Shown here: positions 34,578 to 43,564 of the stretch, piece after piece
How positions within the stretch are numbered: the stretch's first letter is position 1
Layout of the letters: every line of letters starts with the position of its first letter
Assembly (NCBI GenBank): GCA_029210585.1
Contig: JARGFP010000005.1
Span: 1-64,000, forward strand
Direction of reading: 5' to 3'
DNA: 64,000 bases
From: Bacteroidales bacterium
GTDB taxonomy: Bacteria > Bacteroidota > Bacteroidia > Bacteroidales > GCA-2748055
The notes under the pieces: model-generated
The model's database searches: none
What the model saw: only the letters and a program-made list of their open reading frames with translations
What the model was told of the DNA's origin: nothing
Program-made: the position numbers and the translations under genes

Positions 34578-36287
34578 TTAGTCAACGATTGACTTGAATT
34601 CAGCATTTTCAAACAAGTCGGCAAATTCGAGGTCTTTCTTGGCCCGCTCCTTCAGTGATGCATCTTTTGCAACTGCCACCTTCAGGTTTTCGAGCGCAAC
34701 GTCATCTTTGTCCTGTGATGCAGCGATTACAGCTACAAGATAGTACTGCTGTGCAGTTTCCTCTGTAAGGTTGACAGCTGACCTGTAACCATTCTGGTCG
34801 TCACCATTCAGGTACTGTGCGAGTGCCTTGTTGTAGGATGGCTCATTGCCAAAGTAATTCAGCGCTTTGCCATATTCACCTTCAATAATGTTAATGATAC
34901 CGAGGTTATAACTTACCTGGTCGCCTGCACCCAGCGCAGAGGTAAAGAGTTCATTGGCTTTTTCAACATCATTTTTAACCAGTGCAACGGCACCCAGGTT
35001 GTTGTTGACGATGTCGTGGTCTTTCATCTCTTTTGCAGCGAGGAATGATGTTTCAGCTGCATTGATGTTACCGAGCTCGAACTGTGTCCATCCGTAGTTG
35101 TTGTGTGCGCGCAGACACTTGGGATGCATGGCGATGGTTTTCTTATAGATATCAGCCTTTGTTTCCATGTCCTCATAGAGGGTAGCTGTATAGAGCAATT
35201 CTTCGAGGTTCAGTTTTTCAGGGTTATTGTTCCAGTGTTCTTTCAGCTCTTCATCGCTCCAGCCACTCTTCTCCACAGCAACGATGAATTTAGATCTTCT
35301 CAGTTCAGGAAGAATTTTCTCCTTGATCTCTTCGAAAGCGGCTGTGATGTTCTTGATTTCCTGCTCGCGCACCTGGGGATCTGAATGCATGCTCAGAACA
35401 CGCAGGATCATTTCCTTGTCCTGGATGTCAGAAGCCTGCATCAGTTCTTTGAAACCTTCCCAGTCCTCAGGAGTGGTAAGCATGGAGAACAGTTCATCAG
35501 CAACGCTGATATCAGCCTTCCTGATTTCACTTTCCAGGTACTTGTCGGCAGACATTTTGCGTTTTTCCGAAAGCTTGTCATTGAAGTCATAAGGTCCGTC
35601 GGGAGAGGCATAGGCCGAAATTTTCAGGTTTTTCAGTTCGATCCTGTCATTTTCATTTGCTTTTTTCAGGAATTCTGTCATTCCTGCAACATCTTCTTTG
35701 CTCGTTTCTGACCTGCGGACATCCGCCCTGTTGATCACATAATGGATATCGGACATATATTCCTCTGGAACGATCCGCTGGAATTTGTCACTGAACGCGA
35801 TCAATTTGGGATTAACATCCACGAGGTTGGGGGTTGCAATAATACCATCCGCCAATTTAACATCGTCGAACTGAACTGTTTTTCCTTTTGCTTCACCTGA
35901 GATTCTTACAACCAGTTCAGAACGCATCATTTCATCTGCATAATCAAATGAATCCGATACTTTTTCTTTTCCACCAGTGTCGTAGCTGATCACCTTGTTG
36001 TTTTCAGTGACGTCTTCGCCCTGAACGACGATCGGATCAAGCTCGGTTTCTCCTCCTGCATACTTGACAACGGGAGTCAAGGTAAGAATGGCTTTTTTGT
36101 TGAAGTACTTTGCCGGATAGGTTACCTCAACGGCAACGTCTACCTCACCACCGTGCATTTCAAGTACCTCGGGGGTTACCTTGTAAGCCACCTGGTCGGC
36201 CTCCTTAACCATTTTGTTAAGGCCGCCACAACTGCTGAGAACAGCTGCTGCAAGAATAATAAGAGCGGAGTTTTTAATTTTTTTCAT
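34578..36287 (-). CDS. Lipoprotein with OmpA-like segment and TPR repeats
   Basis: 569 residues. A lipobox (LSSC, Cys20) shows a lipid-anchored exported protein. Residues 30-165 are beta-rich with no family I recognise (PEVLEMHGGEVDVAVEVTYP). Around 200-260 a degenerate OmpA-like segment appears (LKNLKISAYASPDGP, DKLSEKRKMSADKYLE). The second half, from about 385, is TPR-like (AHNNYGWTQFELGNINAAE; YNLGIINIIEGEYGKALNYF). The layout of beta domain, peptidoglycan-binding-like region and TPR suggests an outer-membrane-attached scaffold linked to the cell wall. It is transcribed alone from a clear -7 element and ends at a bidirectional terminator. No specific function can be given. Confidence 0.78.
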   Translation of the reverse strand: MKKIKNSALIILAAAVLSSCGGLNKMVKEADQVAYKVTPEVLEMHGGEVDVAVEVTYPAKYFNKKAILTLTPVVKYAGGETELDPIVVQGEDVTENNKVISYDTGGKEKVSDSFDYADEMMRSELVVRISGEAKGKTVQFDDVKLADGIIATPNLVDVNPKLIAFSDKFQRIVPEEYMSDIHYVINRADVRRSETSKEDVAGMTEFLKKANENDRIELKNLKISAYASPDGPYDFNDKLSEKRKMSADKYLESEIRKADISVADELFSMLTTPEDWEGFKELMQASDIQDKEMILRVLSMHSDPQVREQEIKNITAAFEEIKEKILPELRRSKFIVAVEKSGWSDEELKEHWNNNPEKLNLEELLYTATLYEDMETKADIYKKTIAMHPKCLRAHNNYGWTQFELGNINAAETSFLAAKEMKDHDIVNNNLGAVALVKNDVEKANELFTSALGAGDQVSYNLGIINIIEGEYGKALNYFGNEPSYNKALAQYLNGDDQNGYRSAVNLTEETAQQYYLVAVIAASQDKDDVALENLKVAVAKDASLKERAKKDLEFADLFENAEFKSIVD

Positions 36288-36344
36288 AGCGATCTGGTTA
36301 TTTGTTTTTGTTTAAAATTGTTTTCGCAATCGTTCTCTCAACTA

Positions 36345-36352
36345 CAAATTTA
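36345..36352 (-). promoter_or_regulatory. Bacteroidota -7 element TAAATTTG upstream of the TPR lipoprotein gene
   Basis: TAAATTTG on the minus strand matches TAnnTTTG; it lies 57 bp before the ATG at 36287. Confidence 0.5.
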
Positions 36353-36400
36353 CTAATGTTTTTGATAAAATTAAAATAAATACGTATTTACAGTCGAATT

Positions 36401-37036
36401 CTATAGTATTATTCTGTTCATGCCAGGCTTATGATCCCGTTCAAAAATAGCACTTTTCACTTTTTGATAATCGTCATTGTTGTTCACAAAATCAATCATA
36501 TTGATATCCAGTATGAGAAAGGTCATTTCAGGATGTGACCTGATATAATCGAAATAGCTTTGTTGGATCTCTTCGAGATATGCTGCGGTGATATCCGATT
36601 CATAGTTTCTACCCCGTGCCCTGATATTTTCAAGTAACCGTTCTGTAGTCACATGCAAGTAGACATAAATATCGGGTTTTGTCAGTTGTTGCTGGATAAT
36701 CGAAAAAAGTCTTTTATAGAGGGAGAATTCATCATCTTTCAGTGTTTTTCTGCTGAAAATCAGTGATTTGACAAAATAATAGTCACTGATTGTTTTCGAT
36801 TGGAAGAGGTCTCTCGGGTTGATTTCGTTCTTTAGTTGTGCGTACCTGTCGGCGAGGAAGGTGAGTTCCAAAGGGAAGGCGTACCTGTCGGGTTCCTTGT
36901 AAAATTTAGGAAGGAAGGGGTTTTCAGCGAACTGTTCGAGGATGAGTTTCGCATTGGACTCTTCCGCCAGCCTTGTTGCCAGGGATGTTTTCCCGGCACC
37001 GATATTTCCCTCTATGACCAGGTAATTGAAATTCAC
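36401..37036 (-). CDS. Deoxynucleoside kinase
   Basis: 211 residues, starting at a GTG (no in-frame ATG is available). The P-loop is IEGNIGAGKTSLATRLAE (residues 8-25), followed by the substrate-lid elements PFLPKFYKEPDRYAFPLE, DRYAQL and the arginine-rich LID ENIRARGRNYE. It phosphorylates deoxynucleosides such as deoxyadenosine or deoxycytidine with ATP for nucleotide salvage; the preferred base cannot be read off. Size and motif spacing fit the dCK/dGK-type family of Bacteroidota and Firmicutes. It appears monocistronic, between the TPR lipoprotein and pnp, all on the minus strand. Confidence 0.88.
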   Translation of the reverse strand: MNFNYLVIEGNIGAGKTSLATRLAEESNAKLILEQFAENPFLPKFYKEPDRYAFPLELTFLADRYAQLKNEINPRDLFQSKTISDYYFVKSLIFSRKTLKDDEFSLYKRLFSIIQQQLTKPDIYVYLHVTTERLLENIRARGRNYESDITAAYLEEIQQSYFDYIRSHPEMTFLILDINMIDFVNNNDDYQKVKSAIFERDHKPGMNRIIL

Positions 37037-37256
37037 GTGAGCGATTAAAATTGTGCGTAAAAATAAACAACTTGTCTCAACAATTCAGGTCCGGACAAGC
37101 ATAAAAAAAATAATTTTTGGTGACCTGGAATCTGGAATGAAATCCATCATGAAATAAAGGATGGAATATTCACCGGTTCACTACACCGAGGATAAGAATC
37201 ACCGCGCAGAGGCTTCTCTTTTTAAGGTAAAATATTTCGGGCAGCGCTGGTATCCA

Positions 37257-37294
37257 GAAAAAAGCCGCTTCAAATCTTGTTTGAAACGGCTTTT
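37257..37294 (-). terminator. Rho-independent terminator after pnp
   Basis: Long stem AGCCG-C-TTCAAA / TTTGAA-A-CGGCT with one C-A mismatch and a 5-nt loop; the minus strand continues into a run of seven T. It begins 19 bp after the pnp stop. Confidence 0.85.
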
Positions 37295-37312
37295 ATGCAA
37301 TGGGTTGAAAAC

Positions 37313-39592
37313 TTAATCTCTCCTGTTGTCGTTATGGTCCCTGCGGTCGCGGTTATCCCTGCGGTCGCGGTTGTCACGACGGTCGCGGTTATCGCGCCTG
37401 TCCCTGTTGTCCCTGTTCTGGCTGCTACCGCGTTCCCTTCTTTCGGGTTCTGTGTAGCCTTCAGGTTTGGGAAGCAGTGCACGCCTGGAAAGCTTGAGCT
37501 TTCCTGAGCCGGGCTCAACACCGATCAATTTGACCTGGATCTTATCGCCTTCTTTTAGTACCTCCTCGACTTTCTCCAGTCGGCGCCATTCGATCTCAGA
37601 GATATGGAGCAGTCCGTCTTTTCCCGGAAGAATCTCAACGAAAGCACCGTAAGGCTGAATGCTTTTTACCACGCCGTCGTATAATGTGTCCACTTCCGGT
37701 ACGGCAATAATGCCCTTGATCCTGGCCATGGCGGCATCAATGGAATTCTTATTGGAGGCAAACACATCCACCAGACCCTTGTTTCCTTCTTCTTCGATGG
37801 TAATGGTGGTTCCGGTAGTTGCCTGGATTTCCTGGATCACTTTTCCACCAGGGCCGATGATGGCACCGATGAATTCCTTGTCAATTTCCAGTCGCTCGAT
37901 GCGTGGTGCATGCGGTTTCAGTTCGGGATTGGGTTCAGCAAGGGTTTCTGCCATTACATCCAAAATATGCAGCCTGCCTGTTTTTGCCTGTTCAAGTGCT
38001 TTTGCAAGCACGTCGTAGGAAAGGCCTTCCACCTTGATGTCCATTTGTGTGGCGGTGATCCCATCCCTGGTTCCTGTAACCTTGAAGTCCATATCGCCCA
38101 GGTGGTCTTCATCACCGAGTATATCGGATAGTACGGCAAACCTGTCACCGTCTTTTTCTGTAATCAGTCCCATGGCAATGCCCGAAACCGGCTTACTGAT
38201 CTGGATACCGGCATCCATCATTGCCAGTGTGCCTGCACATACGGTGGCCATGGAAGAGGATCCGTTGGATTCGAGGATATCGGATACAATTCTGAGTGCA
38301 TAAGGAAGATCTGCAGGATCAGGCACCATGCGCTTGAGGGCGCGGTGTGCCAGGTTGCCGTGGCCAACTTCCCTGCGGCTGGTGCCTCGCATGGGCCTGG
38401 CATCTCCTGTGGAGAAGGGCGGGAAGTTGTAGTGCAGGGTAAATTTCTCTGATCCCTGGTTCAGTACTTCGTCGATCTGTTTTTCATCGAGCTTGGTTCC
38501 TAGCGTCACGGTGGTCAGCGACTGGGTCTCACCCCTGGTAAACAGTGCAGATCCGTGTGCGCCGGGGAGGTAATCCACTTCGCACCAGATATCCCTGATT
38601 TCGTCTGTTTTCCTTCCATCGAGCCTCTCGCCCTTGTCCAGGATGAGGTTGCGCACCACCTCTTTTTCCAAGTCGTGGTAGTATTTGTCGATGAGCTTGG
38701 TATTGACATCTTCTTCGCCTTTTTCTTCGATCTGCTTTTCGATAAATGCTTCTTTCACCTTTGCAAAAGCTTCGGTACGTGCATGTTTATCGTTGTTGGA
38801 AGAAGCGGCGACCTTTTCGCAACCTGCTTTCAGTTCTTTCCAGATAAGCTCCTTCAGTTCCGCGTCATTTTCTTCATGACTGTATTCGCGTTTTTCTGCT
38901 TTTCCACATTCTTGTTCAAGCTCCTTCTGTGCGGTACACATCGGTTTTATGGCTTCATGTGCCAGCTTGATCGCTTCGAGCATTTCCTCTTCGGAAACTT
39001 CTTTCATTTCACCTTCCACCATAAGAATATTATCGTAGGTGGCACCAACCATGATGTCGATATCGGCTTCTTTCAATTCGGAAAAGGTGGGGTTCACTTT
39101 GAATTCTCCATTGATCCTGGCAACGCGGGCTTCTGCGATCGGGCCGTGGAACGGGATGTCTGATACGGCCAGTGCGGCAGATGCAGCAAGTCCCGCCATT
39201 GCATCGGGCATGGTCTCACCATCGGCGGAGATCAGCGATACATTAACAAATGTGTCGGCATGGAAATCTTCCGGGAAAAGCGGCCTCAGCGCCCTGTCGA
39301 CCAAACGTGAAATCAGGACTTCGTGATCGCTGGGGCGTGCTTCCCTTTTCAGGAAACCTCCGGGGAAACGTCCGTGTGATGCGTATTTTTCCCTGTACTC
39401 AACTGACAGCGGCATGAAATCTACATCTTCCTTCGCTTGTTTGGCGGCAACAACCGTTGCCAGCAACATGGTGGAACCCATGCTTACAACAACCGATCCG
39501 TCGGCTTGTTTGGCCAGTTTGCCGGTTTCTATTTTTATCTCCCTTCCATCTCCCAAGTCGATGGATCTGGTAATTGGTGTTGGTTTTGACAT
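37313..39592 (-). CDS. pnp: Polyribonucleotide nucleotidyltransferase (PNPase)
   Basis: 759 residues. Two RNase PH domains ([20 protein letters not shown] start; [20 protein letters not shown], and [13 protein letters not shown] in the second), a helical linker, then a KH domain ([17 protein letters not shown]), an S1 domain ([27 protein letters not shown]) and a low-complexity tail. The enzyme degrades RNA 3' to 5' by phosphorolysis and is cytoplasmic. The last 35 residues are mostly a six-residue repeat RDNRDR encoded by an 18-bp DNA repeat, unlike the short tail of E. coli PNPase. The gene follows rpsO by 81 bp with a terminator hairpin between them, the conserved rpsO-pnp order. Confidence 0.97.
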   Translation of the reverse strand: MSKPTPITRSIDLGDGREIKIETGKLAKQADGSVVVSMGSTMLLATVVAAKQAKEDVDFMPLSVEYREKYASHGRFPGGFLKREARPSDHEVLISRLVDRALRPLFPEDFHADTFVNVSLISADGETMPDAMAGLAASAALAVSDIPFHGPIAEARVARINGEFKVNPTFSELKEADIDIMVGATYDNILMVEGEMKEVSEEEMLEAIKLAHEAIKPMCTAQKELEQECGKAEKREYSHEENDAELKELIWKELKAGCEKVAASSNNDKHARTEAFAKVKEAFIEKQIEEKGEEDVNTKLIDKYYHDLEKEVVRNLILDKGERLDGRKTDEIRDIWCEVDYLPGAHGSALFTRGETQSLTTVTLGTKLDEKQIDEVLNQGSEKFTLHYNFPPFSTGDARPMRGTSRREVGHGNLAHRALKRMVPDPADLPYALRIVSDILESNGSSSMATVCAGTLAMMDAGIQISKPVSGIAMGLITEKDGDRFAVLSDILGDEDHLGDMDFKVTGTRDGITATQMDIKVEGLSYDVLAKALEQAKTGRLHILDVMAETLAEPNPELKPHAPRIERLEIDKEFIGAIIGPGGKVIQEIQATTGTTITIEEEGNKGLVDVFASNKNSIDAAMARIKGIIAVPEVDTLYDGVVKSIQPYGAFVEILPGKDGLLHISEIEWRRLEKVEEVLKEGDKIQVKLIGVEPGSGKLKLSRRALLPKPEGYTEPERRERGSSQNRDNRDRRDNRDRRDNRDRRDNRDRRDHNDNRRD
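37341..37412 (-). repeat. 18-bp tandem repeats encoding the RDNRDR tail of PNPase
   Basis: Four consecutive 18-bp units (37341, 37359, 37377, 37395); the first three differ from each other at only a few positions and the fourth is more diverged. Each encodes one Arg/Asp/Asn hexapeptide near the C-terminus. Confidence 0.8.
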
Positions 39593-39622
39593 AATTTAAA
39601 TCTTATAAAAAAACTTACATAT

Positions 39623-39654
39623 AAAAAGAAAGGCAATTTCAAATTGCCTTTCCC
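39623..39654 (-). terminator. Hairpin terminator/attenuator between rpsO and pnp
   Basis: Stem GAAAGGCAATTT / AAATTGCCTTTC on either side of a single base (the effective loop is larger), with a T-rich tail on the minus strand. It lies 20 bp after the rpsO stop and ahead of pnp, so it ends or dampens read-through. Confidence 0.75.
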
Positions 39655-39673
39655 TGACGATAAAAAAATATTC

Positions 39674-39943
39674 TTACTTCCTGATTTTAAGGTTTTTAAT
39701 GACTTCCCTGTAGCGCTCAATATCTTTTGCCTTGAGGTAATCGAGCAGACTTCTGCGTTTACCGACAAGGCGGAGCAATGCACGCTGGGTACTGTGGTCT
39801 TTTTTGTTGATCTTCAGGTGTTCTGTGAGGTGGTTGATCCTGTAGGTGAACAAGGCAATCTGACCTTCTGCGGAACCGGTGTTGGTTTCTGATTTTCCGT
39901 ACTTCTTGAAAATCTCCTGTTTCTTTTCAGCCGTTAAATACAT
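39674..39943 (-). CDS. rpsO: 30S ribosomal protein S15
   Basis: 89 residues, the standard S15 length. The family motif is intact: GSAEGQIALFTYRINHLTEH and KDHSTQRALLRLVGKRRSLL, then DYLKAKDIERYREVI. S15 is a primary 16S rRNA-binding protein needed for assembly of the small-subunit platform. A good promoter lies about 66 bp upstream; the leader between promoter and start could hold the S15 autoregulatory RNA seen in other bacteria, but I cannot identify its structure by eye. pnp follows. Confidence 0.97.
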   Translation of the reverse strand: MYLTAEKKQEIFKKYGKSETNTGSAEGQIALFTYRINHLTEHLKINKKDHSTQRALLRLVGKRRSLLDYLKAKDIERYREVIKNLKIRK

Positions 39944-40008
39944 TCTTTTCTAATCCTTTATTTTCTGTTTCTAATTTCTCCTGGTATCTGTTTCTGATTT
40001 TAGAGATG

Positions 40009-40016
40009 CAAAGGTA
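40009..40016 (-). promoter_or_regulatory. rpsO promoter, -7 element TACCTTTG
   Basis: TACCTTTG on the minus strand matches TAnnTTTG; a TTG lies 19 bp further upstream, a spacing compatible with the -33 element. Confidence 0.6.
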
Positions 40017-40126
40017 TTGTTTTTTTTCAAAATTGCAATATTCAATTTAATTTTATTGGCTCTGATTTACAGCAGTTTCGTCTGTTTTTTCTGATGTTCT
40101 TGATCATCCACTCTTGCACAACCGGT

Positions 40127-41152
40127 TTACGTCGCCTCTGTGGAGATCAGTTTTTTGAGTCTTTCGATCTGCCTGCGCGTACCAAGGACAAAGAGCCTGT
40201 CGGAGCTTTGCAGTTCGGTTTCCGGGAGGGGGTTGATGCGGTAGGACATATCGGCAAGTTTCATCCCTATAATATTGGCGCCCGACTCATTCCGCAAGTC
40301 GAGTTCGCGAATGGATTTGCCAGCATGACACTCGGCAATATTCTCACAGGAGATTTCTTCCAGTATCACATTTTCAGTGCTTTGAAGCAGCATGAAATCC
40401 ACAAATTCAACGATATCGGGTTGCGCCACCAGTTTGGCCATTCGCTGACCACCAATTTTATCCGGCATGATCACATTGCTTGCTCCTGCACGTTTCAGCT
40501 TTACATCGGCATGATCCATGGATGCGCGGCTGATGATGGTCAGGTTGGGATTTGTCTCTTTGGCTGTAAGTACTACGAAGAGATTGTCTGCATCTATCGG
40601 AAGGGTACTGATAAGTGCCCTGGCATAAGGCAGACGGCATTGTGTCAGTATTTCCTCTTCCACGGCATCCCCTTCAACGTAAAGCATATCCGATGTGTTC
40701 CTGAGTACCTGGATGATGTCAGGGTCTTTTTCGACGACCAGTAGCGGAACGCGGTGTTCGAGGAGTTCAGTCGCGGCCTGCTTACCATTCCTTCCATATC
40801 CGCAGATCACCACGTGGTCGGTGAGACGGTCAATTTTTCTTTTCACTCTGGTATCTTTTATTGTGTTTCTGTACACCCCTTCTACAATATATCGGGTGAG
40901 GGTTGTAACGGCATAGGCGAAAATTCCGAAAGAGAATATAATCAGGAATGAGGTGAAGATCATTCCTTTGGGACTTAATTCATGCACTTCTTTGAACCCT
41001 ACGGTGGCGATCGTGATGATGGTCTGGTAGAAAGCTTCCAGCATTGTAAAACCAAGAATGCGGTAGCCGACAAGTCCCACAATGATCACCACCATTAGCA
41101 TCAGGATTGCTGCGAAAATTGAATTCAGGTTTTTATTTCGTGGTCTTGCCAT
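40127..41152 (-). CDS. Ion channel with TrkA-N/RCK regulatory domains
   Basis: 341 residues from the ATG at 41152; ATG 41164 is an alternative, and both overlap the end of the upstream gene. Two membrane helices (about residues 11-30 and 70-92) flank a pore loop with filter-like TIATVGFKEV, so it is a 2TM channel of the Kch/MthK type. The usual K+ filter is TVGYGD or TVGFGD; here the last two positions are Lys-Glu. The cytoplasmic part has a Rossmann TrkA-N/RCK domain (HVVICGYGRNGKQAATELLE) and a TrkA-C domain near the end (MSYRINPLPETELQSSDRLF). Potassium or other cation conductance gated by NAD(H) or other ligands is plausible. Overlap with the DUF2851 gene indicates coupling. Confidence 0.82.
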   Translation of the reverse strand: MARPRNKNLNSIFAAILMLMVVIIVGLVGYRILGFTMLEAFYQTIITIATVGFKEVHELSPKGMIFTSFLIIFSFGIFAYAVTTLTRYIVEGVYRNTIKDTRVKRKIDRLTDHVVICGYGRNGKQAATELLEHRVPLLVVEKDPDIIQVLRNTSDMLYVEGDAVEEEILTQCRLPYARALISTLPIDADNLFVVLTAKETNPNLTIISRASMDHADVKLKRAGASNVIMPDKIGGQRMAKLVAQPDIVEFVDFMLLQSTENVILEEISCENIAECHAGKSIRELDLRNESGANIIGMKLADMSYRINPLPETELQSSDRLFVLGTRRQIERLKKLISTEAT

Positions 41153-42425
41153 CCAGTATTGCATTGTTGCCAAACTGGCATTCCAGGCAGCGTTTCTCCC
41201 GGCAATAATTTTTATAAAGGAACAGCAGGGCCTGACTGTCAAATGCGTTTGTGCAATCCAGTCCAAATTTACTCCATTTTTTTAGAATTGCATTATGTTC
41301 GGGAGGCAACTCCTCAAGAAGGTGAATGGCATAATCACAACAGGCCTGGTTGCCATTGGTTTTGCCAAAGAAGAACATATAGGGTGCAATTCCATTGATA
41401 ATAAGTGCATGAATGAATTGCCTGCCCAGGTATTTTGGCTTGTTCCCGGAAACTTTCCCGAACATGAAATGGTTGTTCCAGTAATCCCCTGCCCTGATCC
41501 GGAAGCGTTTTTGAAGTTCCTGTAACGACGGGCGGGATTCCACCAACTGGTGTGGAGGGTACAGTTCCCTGATAACTGATGACAGCTGTGCGATGCGGAG
41601 GGAAGGGAACGAGGAAGGGCGCATCCGCATGAATTTCCAGGCATGAGCCGGGACCGACTGATCGCCGAGTTTTGCGGTAAAACGGTTGTATTCAAGGTGC
41701 AATCCTTCCACGTATTTATCCTCGGGAAGGGCGGTGTGCAGCATCCCTGATTTGCCGAAAAGAAGGGCTTCGAGGGCAAACAGGTTGTCCTTGTTCCGAA
41801 GCATTACGGGGTAGGGCACCAGCAGGGCCAGCATTTCAAACGGGGTGGTGTTCACCGGCAGTCCGAAGGACCTGAAAAGGACGGTCGAAAGCATGGCATC
41901 CCAGTGGCCATTCACCGCCTCCAGGGAATGTTGCATCCTGGTGGCTCTTTCCCGGAGCTTTTCAACCATTAGTGACGAGGTCCATTGTGCCACATACAGC
42001 GGTGCGATTTCCGGGAGAAGATGCTGGCAGGCAATCCAGTTATCGCTGTTCATCATGGCTGTATACCTGTCCCACATCAGGGTCGGAAACCTCAGCATGG
42101 CAGTTGGAACCACCTGGCCATCCGGACGCCTGATCTCGCAATCGTTGAAGCATACCACGTGCAGGATCACCGAATCATAGGCCCGGTCGGCTGAATGACC
42201 GTGCCTGATCCAGTCCGATGCGTTGATATGCAGTTCGACGTTGCCTGCCCAGAGTGTGTCATCAATCCCGACCTTTGCATTGAAAAAATCGGGACCCGCG
42301 TCGAGGTTATGCTGACCGGGATCCAACACCCGGATATTCCTTCCGGAAGCCGCTGTCAGCACAACGCCTGTCAGTTGCTGGTTTTTCCACAGGAAATGCA
42401 AAAATTCTTCGTTGATCTTTCTCAT
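41133..42425 (-). CDS. DUF2851 family protein
   Basis: 430 residues with no signal peptide. It matches the DUF2851 family common in Bacteroidota: the start KINEEFLHFLWKNQQLTG, LDPGQHNLDAGPDFFNAKVG, WAGNVELHINASDWIRHGH and YDSVILHVVCFND. The G-x-D-F-x-A-x-V and E-x-H-x-x-x-x-D-W pattern resembles the metal-binding core of restriction-endonuclease-like nucleases (D, E, H residues). This is inference; no activity is established for the family. A C-terminal CxxCxFGNNAI motif (CLECQFG) may bind metal. It is translationally coupled with the channel gene downstream. Confidence 0.85.
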   Translation of the reverse strand: MRKINEEFLHFLWKNQQLTGVVLTAASGRNIRVLDPGQHNLDAGPDFFNAKVGIDDTLWAGNVELHINASDWIRHGHSADRAYDSVILHVVCFNDCEIRRPDGQVVPTAMLRFPTLMWDRYTAMMNSDNWIACQHLLPEIAPLYVAQWTSSLMVEKLRERATRMQHSLEAVNGHWDAMLSTVLFRSFGLPVNTTPFEMLALLVPYPVMLRNKDNLFALEALLFGKSGMLHTALPEDKYVEGLHLEYNRFTAKLGDQSVPAHAWKFMRMRPSSFPSLRIAQLSSVIRELYPPHQLVESRPSLQELQKRFRIRAGDYWNNHFMFGKVSGNKPKYLGRQFIHALIINGIAPYMFFFGKTNGNQACCDYAIHLLEELPPEHNAILKKWSKFGLDCTNAFDSQALLFLYKNYCREKRCLECQFGNNAILDGKTTK

Positions 42426-42766
42426 ACCACTGTAATAAAGTTCGGGGTGTTACTTGTGGTGCATGAAAGCTGATCCCCGTGCACCGATCCCCCCGGCTTT
42501 TTCTGGTTGATGTGTTGCAGGTGACAAATCTCGTGTGTGTATACAGGAAAAATGACACAACAAATAAATGGTGCCTGCCTGCAAAAAGAAATATATATTT
42601 ATAGATATATTTTAATATAGCCATAAACAGGTAAATAAATATATATATAAACACGCGAACGCATACATGGTGAACGCATACATGGTGAACTTTTACGTGT
42701 TGAACGCTTGAATATTGAGATTTTGCATGTTGAGATTTTGTATCTTTAGGACTCAAATTTTTAATC
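42426..42766. other. Intergenic region with an AT-rich stretch and the phosphatase promoter area
   Basis: 341 bp between two divergent genes. The centre (about 42585-42655) is extremely AT-rich with TATATA runs. The right 90 bp is a tandem repeat described separately. No gene is seen; a minus-strand open frame here is only a product of the repeat. Confidence 0.6.
42657..42746 (+). repeat. Six-copy 15-bp tandem repeat directly upstream of the acid phosphatase gene
   Basis: Exact period of 15 bp: GAACGCATACATGGT twice in identical form, then GAACTTTTACGTGTT, GAACGCTTGAATATT, GAGATTTTGCATGTT and GAGATTTTGTATCTT. The last unit contributes TATCTTTA (42741-42748), one base from the -7 consensus TAnnTTTG, and the unit before it supplies a TTTG. 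The start codon is 20 bp after the array. Confidence 0.85.
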
Positions 42767-43564
42767 ATGGAAATAAAAAGACTTGTATTGGTTTTGTTTT
42801 TGCCGGTAGTATTGGTGGCCGCCTGTACCGTACCCGGCAGACAGGATTTGACGGGTGCAGGAGCAGATGAATTAACCGGTGTCCAGGCGCTGCTGTGGTA
42901 CCAGCAGGCTGCGGAGACAGAAGCCCTTTACCTGCAGGGCTTCAACCTTGCTGCCGACCGGTCAAGGGAATATGTGGCCTCAGAAGGACGCCTGCCACCG
43001 GCGGTAATACTCGATATTGATGAGACGGTGCTGGACAACAGTCCATTCAATGTAGATATGGTGCGCAAGGGCTATTCCTATTCAGAAGAAAAATGGGCAG
43101 ATTGGTGCGAGATGCGTGAAGCACTGCCACTTTCCGGGGCACTTGAATTTACGAAGCTGGCCGATAGCCTGGGCATCACGGTTTTTTATGTTTCCAACCG
43201 GGATGAAGGACTGATGGAAGCGACGCTTGATAACCTGCAGGAGTTTGGATTTCCAAATGCTGATGAAGAACACGTGTTGCTGAAAAGCACGACTTCCTCC
43301 AAAGATGTCCGCCGGACGATCATTCGCGAAAAGTACGAAGTCATCCTGTTGCTGGGTGATAACCTGGGAGATTTTGATGGTGTCTTTGACAGCAGGACAG
43401 AACATTTTGGTAAAGTGCAGGTGCACGAGCACAAGGACCTGTTCGGCAGAAAATTTATTGTCTTTCCCAATCCGATCTATGGAAGCTGGGTGAAAGGATC
43501 TTTTCCAGGGGGAATGCCCGGGGAAAAACAGGTGCTGGACCAGTTACGTGGTTATGGTCATTGA
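42767..43564 (+). CDS. 5'-nucleotidase, lipoprotein e(P4) family (class C acid phosphatase)
   Basis: 265 residues. Lipobox at Cys20 (LVAAC) predicts a lipid-anchored periplasmic or surface protein. The HAD-type catalytic motif is ILDIDETVLDNS (class C signature, nucleophile Asp), with VFYVSNRDE and LLLGDNLGDFDGVF as the later HAD motifs. In Haemophilus the e(P4) protein dephosphorylates NMN and nucleotides for NAD and nucleoside uptake. The equivalent job, or general phosphomonoester scavenging, is likely here. The gene is preceded by a 90-bp tandem repeat overlapping the putative promoter, which could alter expression. Its 3' end overlaps arcA by 7 bp. Confidence 0.9.
   Translation: MEIKRLVLVLFLPVVLVAACTVPGRQDLTGAGADELTGVQALLWYQQAAETEALYLQGFNLAADRSREYVASEGRLPPAVILDIDETVLDNSPFNVDMVRKGYSYSEEKWADWCEMREALPLSGALEFTKLADSLGITVFYVSNRDEGLMEATLDNLQEFGFPNADEEHVLLKSTTSSKDVRRTIIREKYEVILLLGDNLGDFDGVFDSRTEHFGKVQVHEHKDLFGRKFIVFPNPIYGSWVKGSFPGGMPGEKQVLDQLRGYGH

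Noticed and set aside
41153-41266. N-terminal extension of the channel protein to 41266
   Set aside because: It overlaps the end of the DUF2851 frame deeply, has no membrane or signal character, and two ATGs closer to the pore domain exist.
42657-42746. CRISPR array
   Set aside because: Units are 15 bp, contiguous and without spacers; no cas genes are present.
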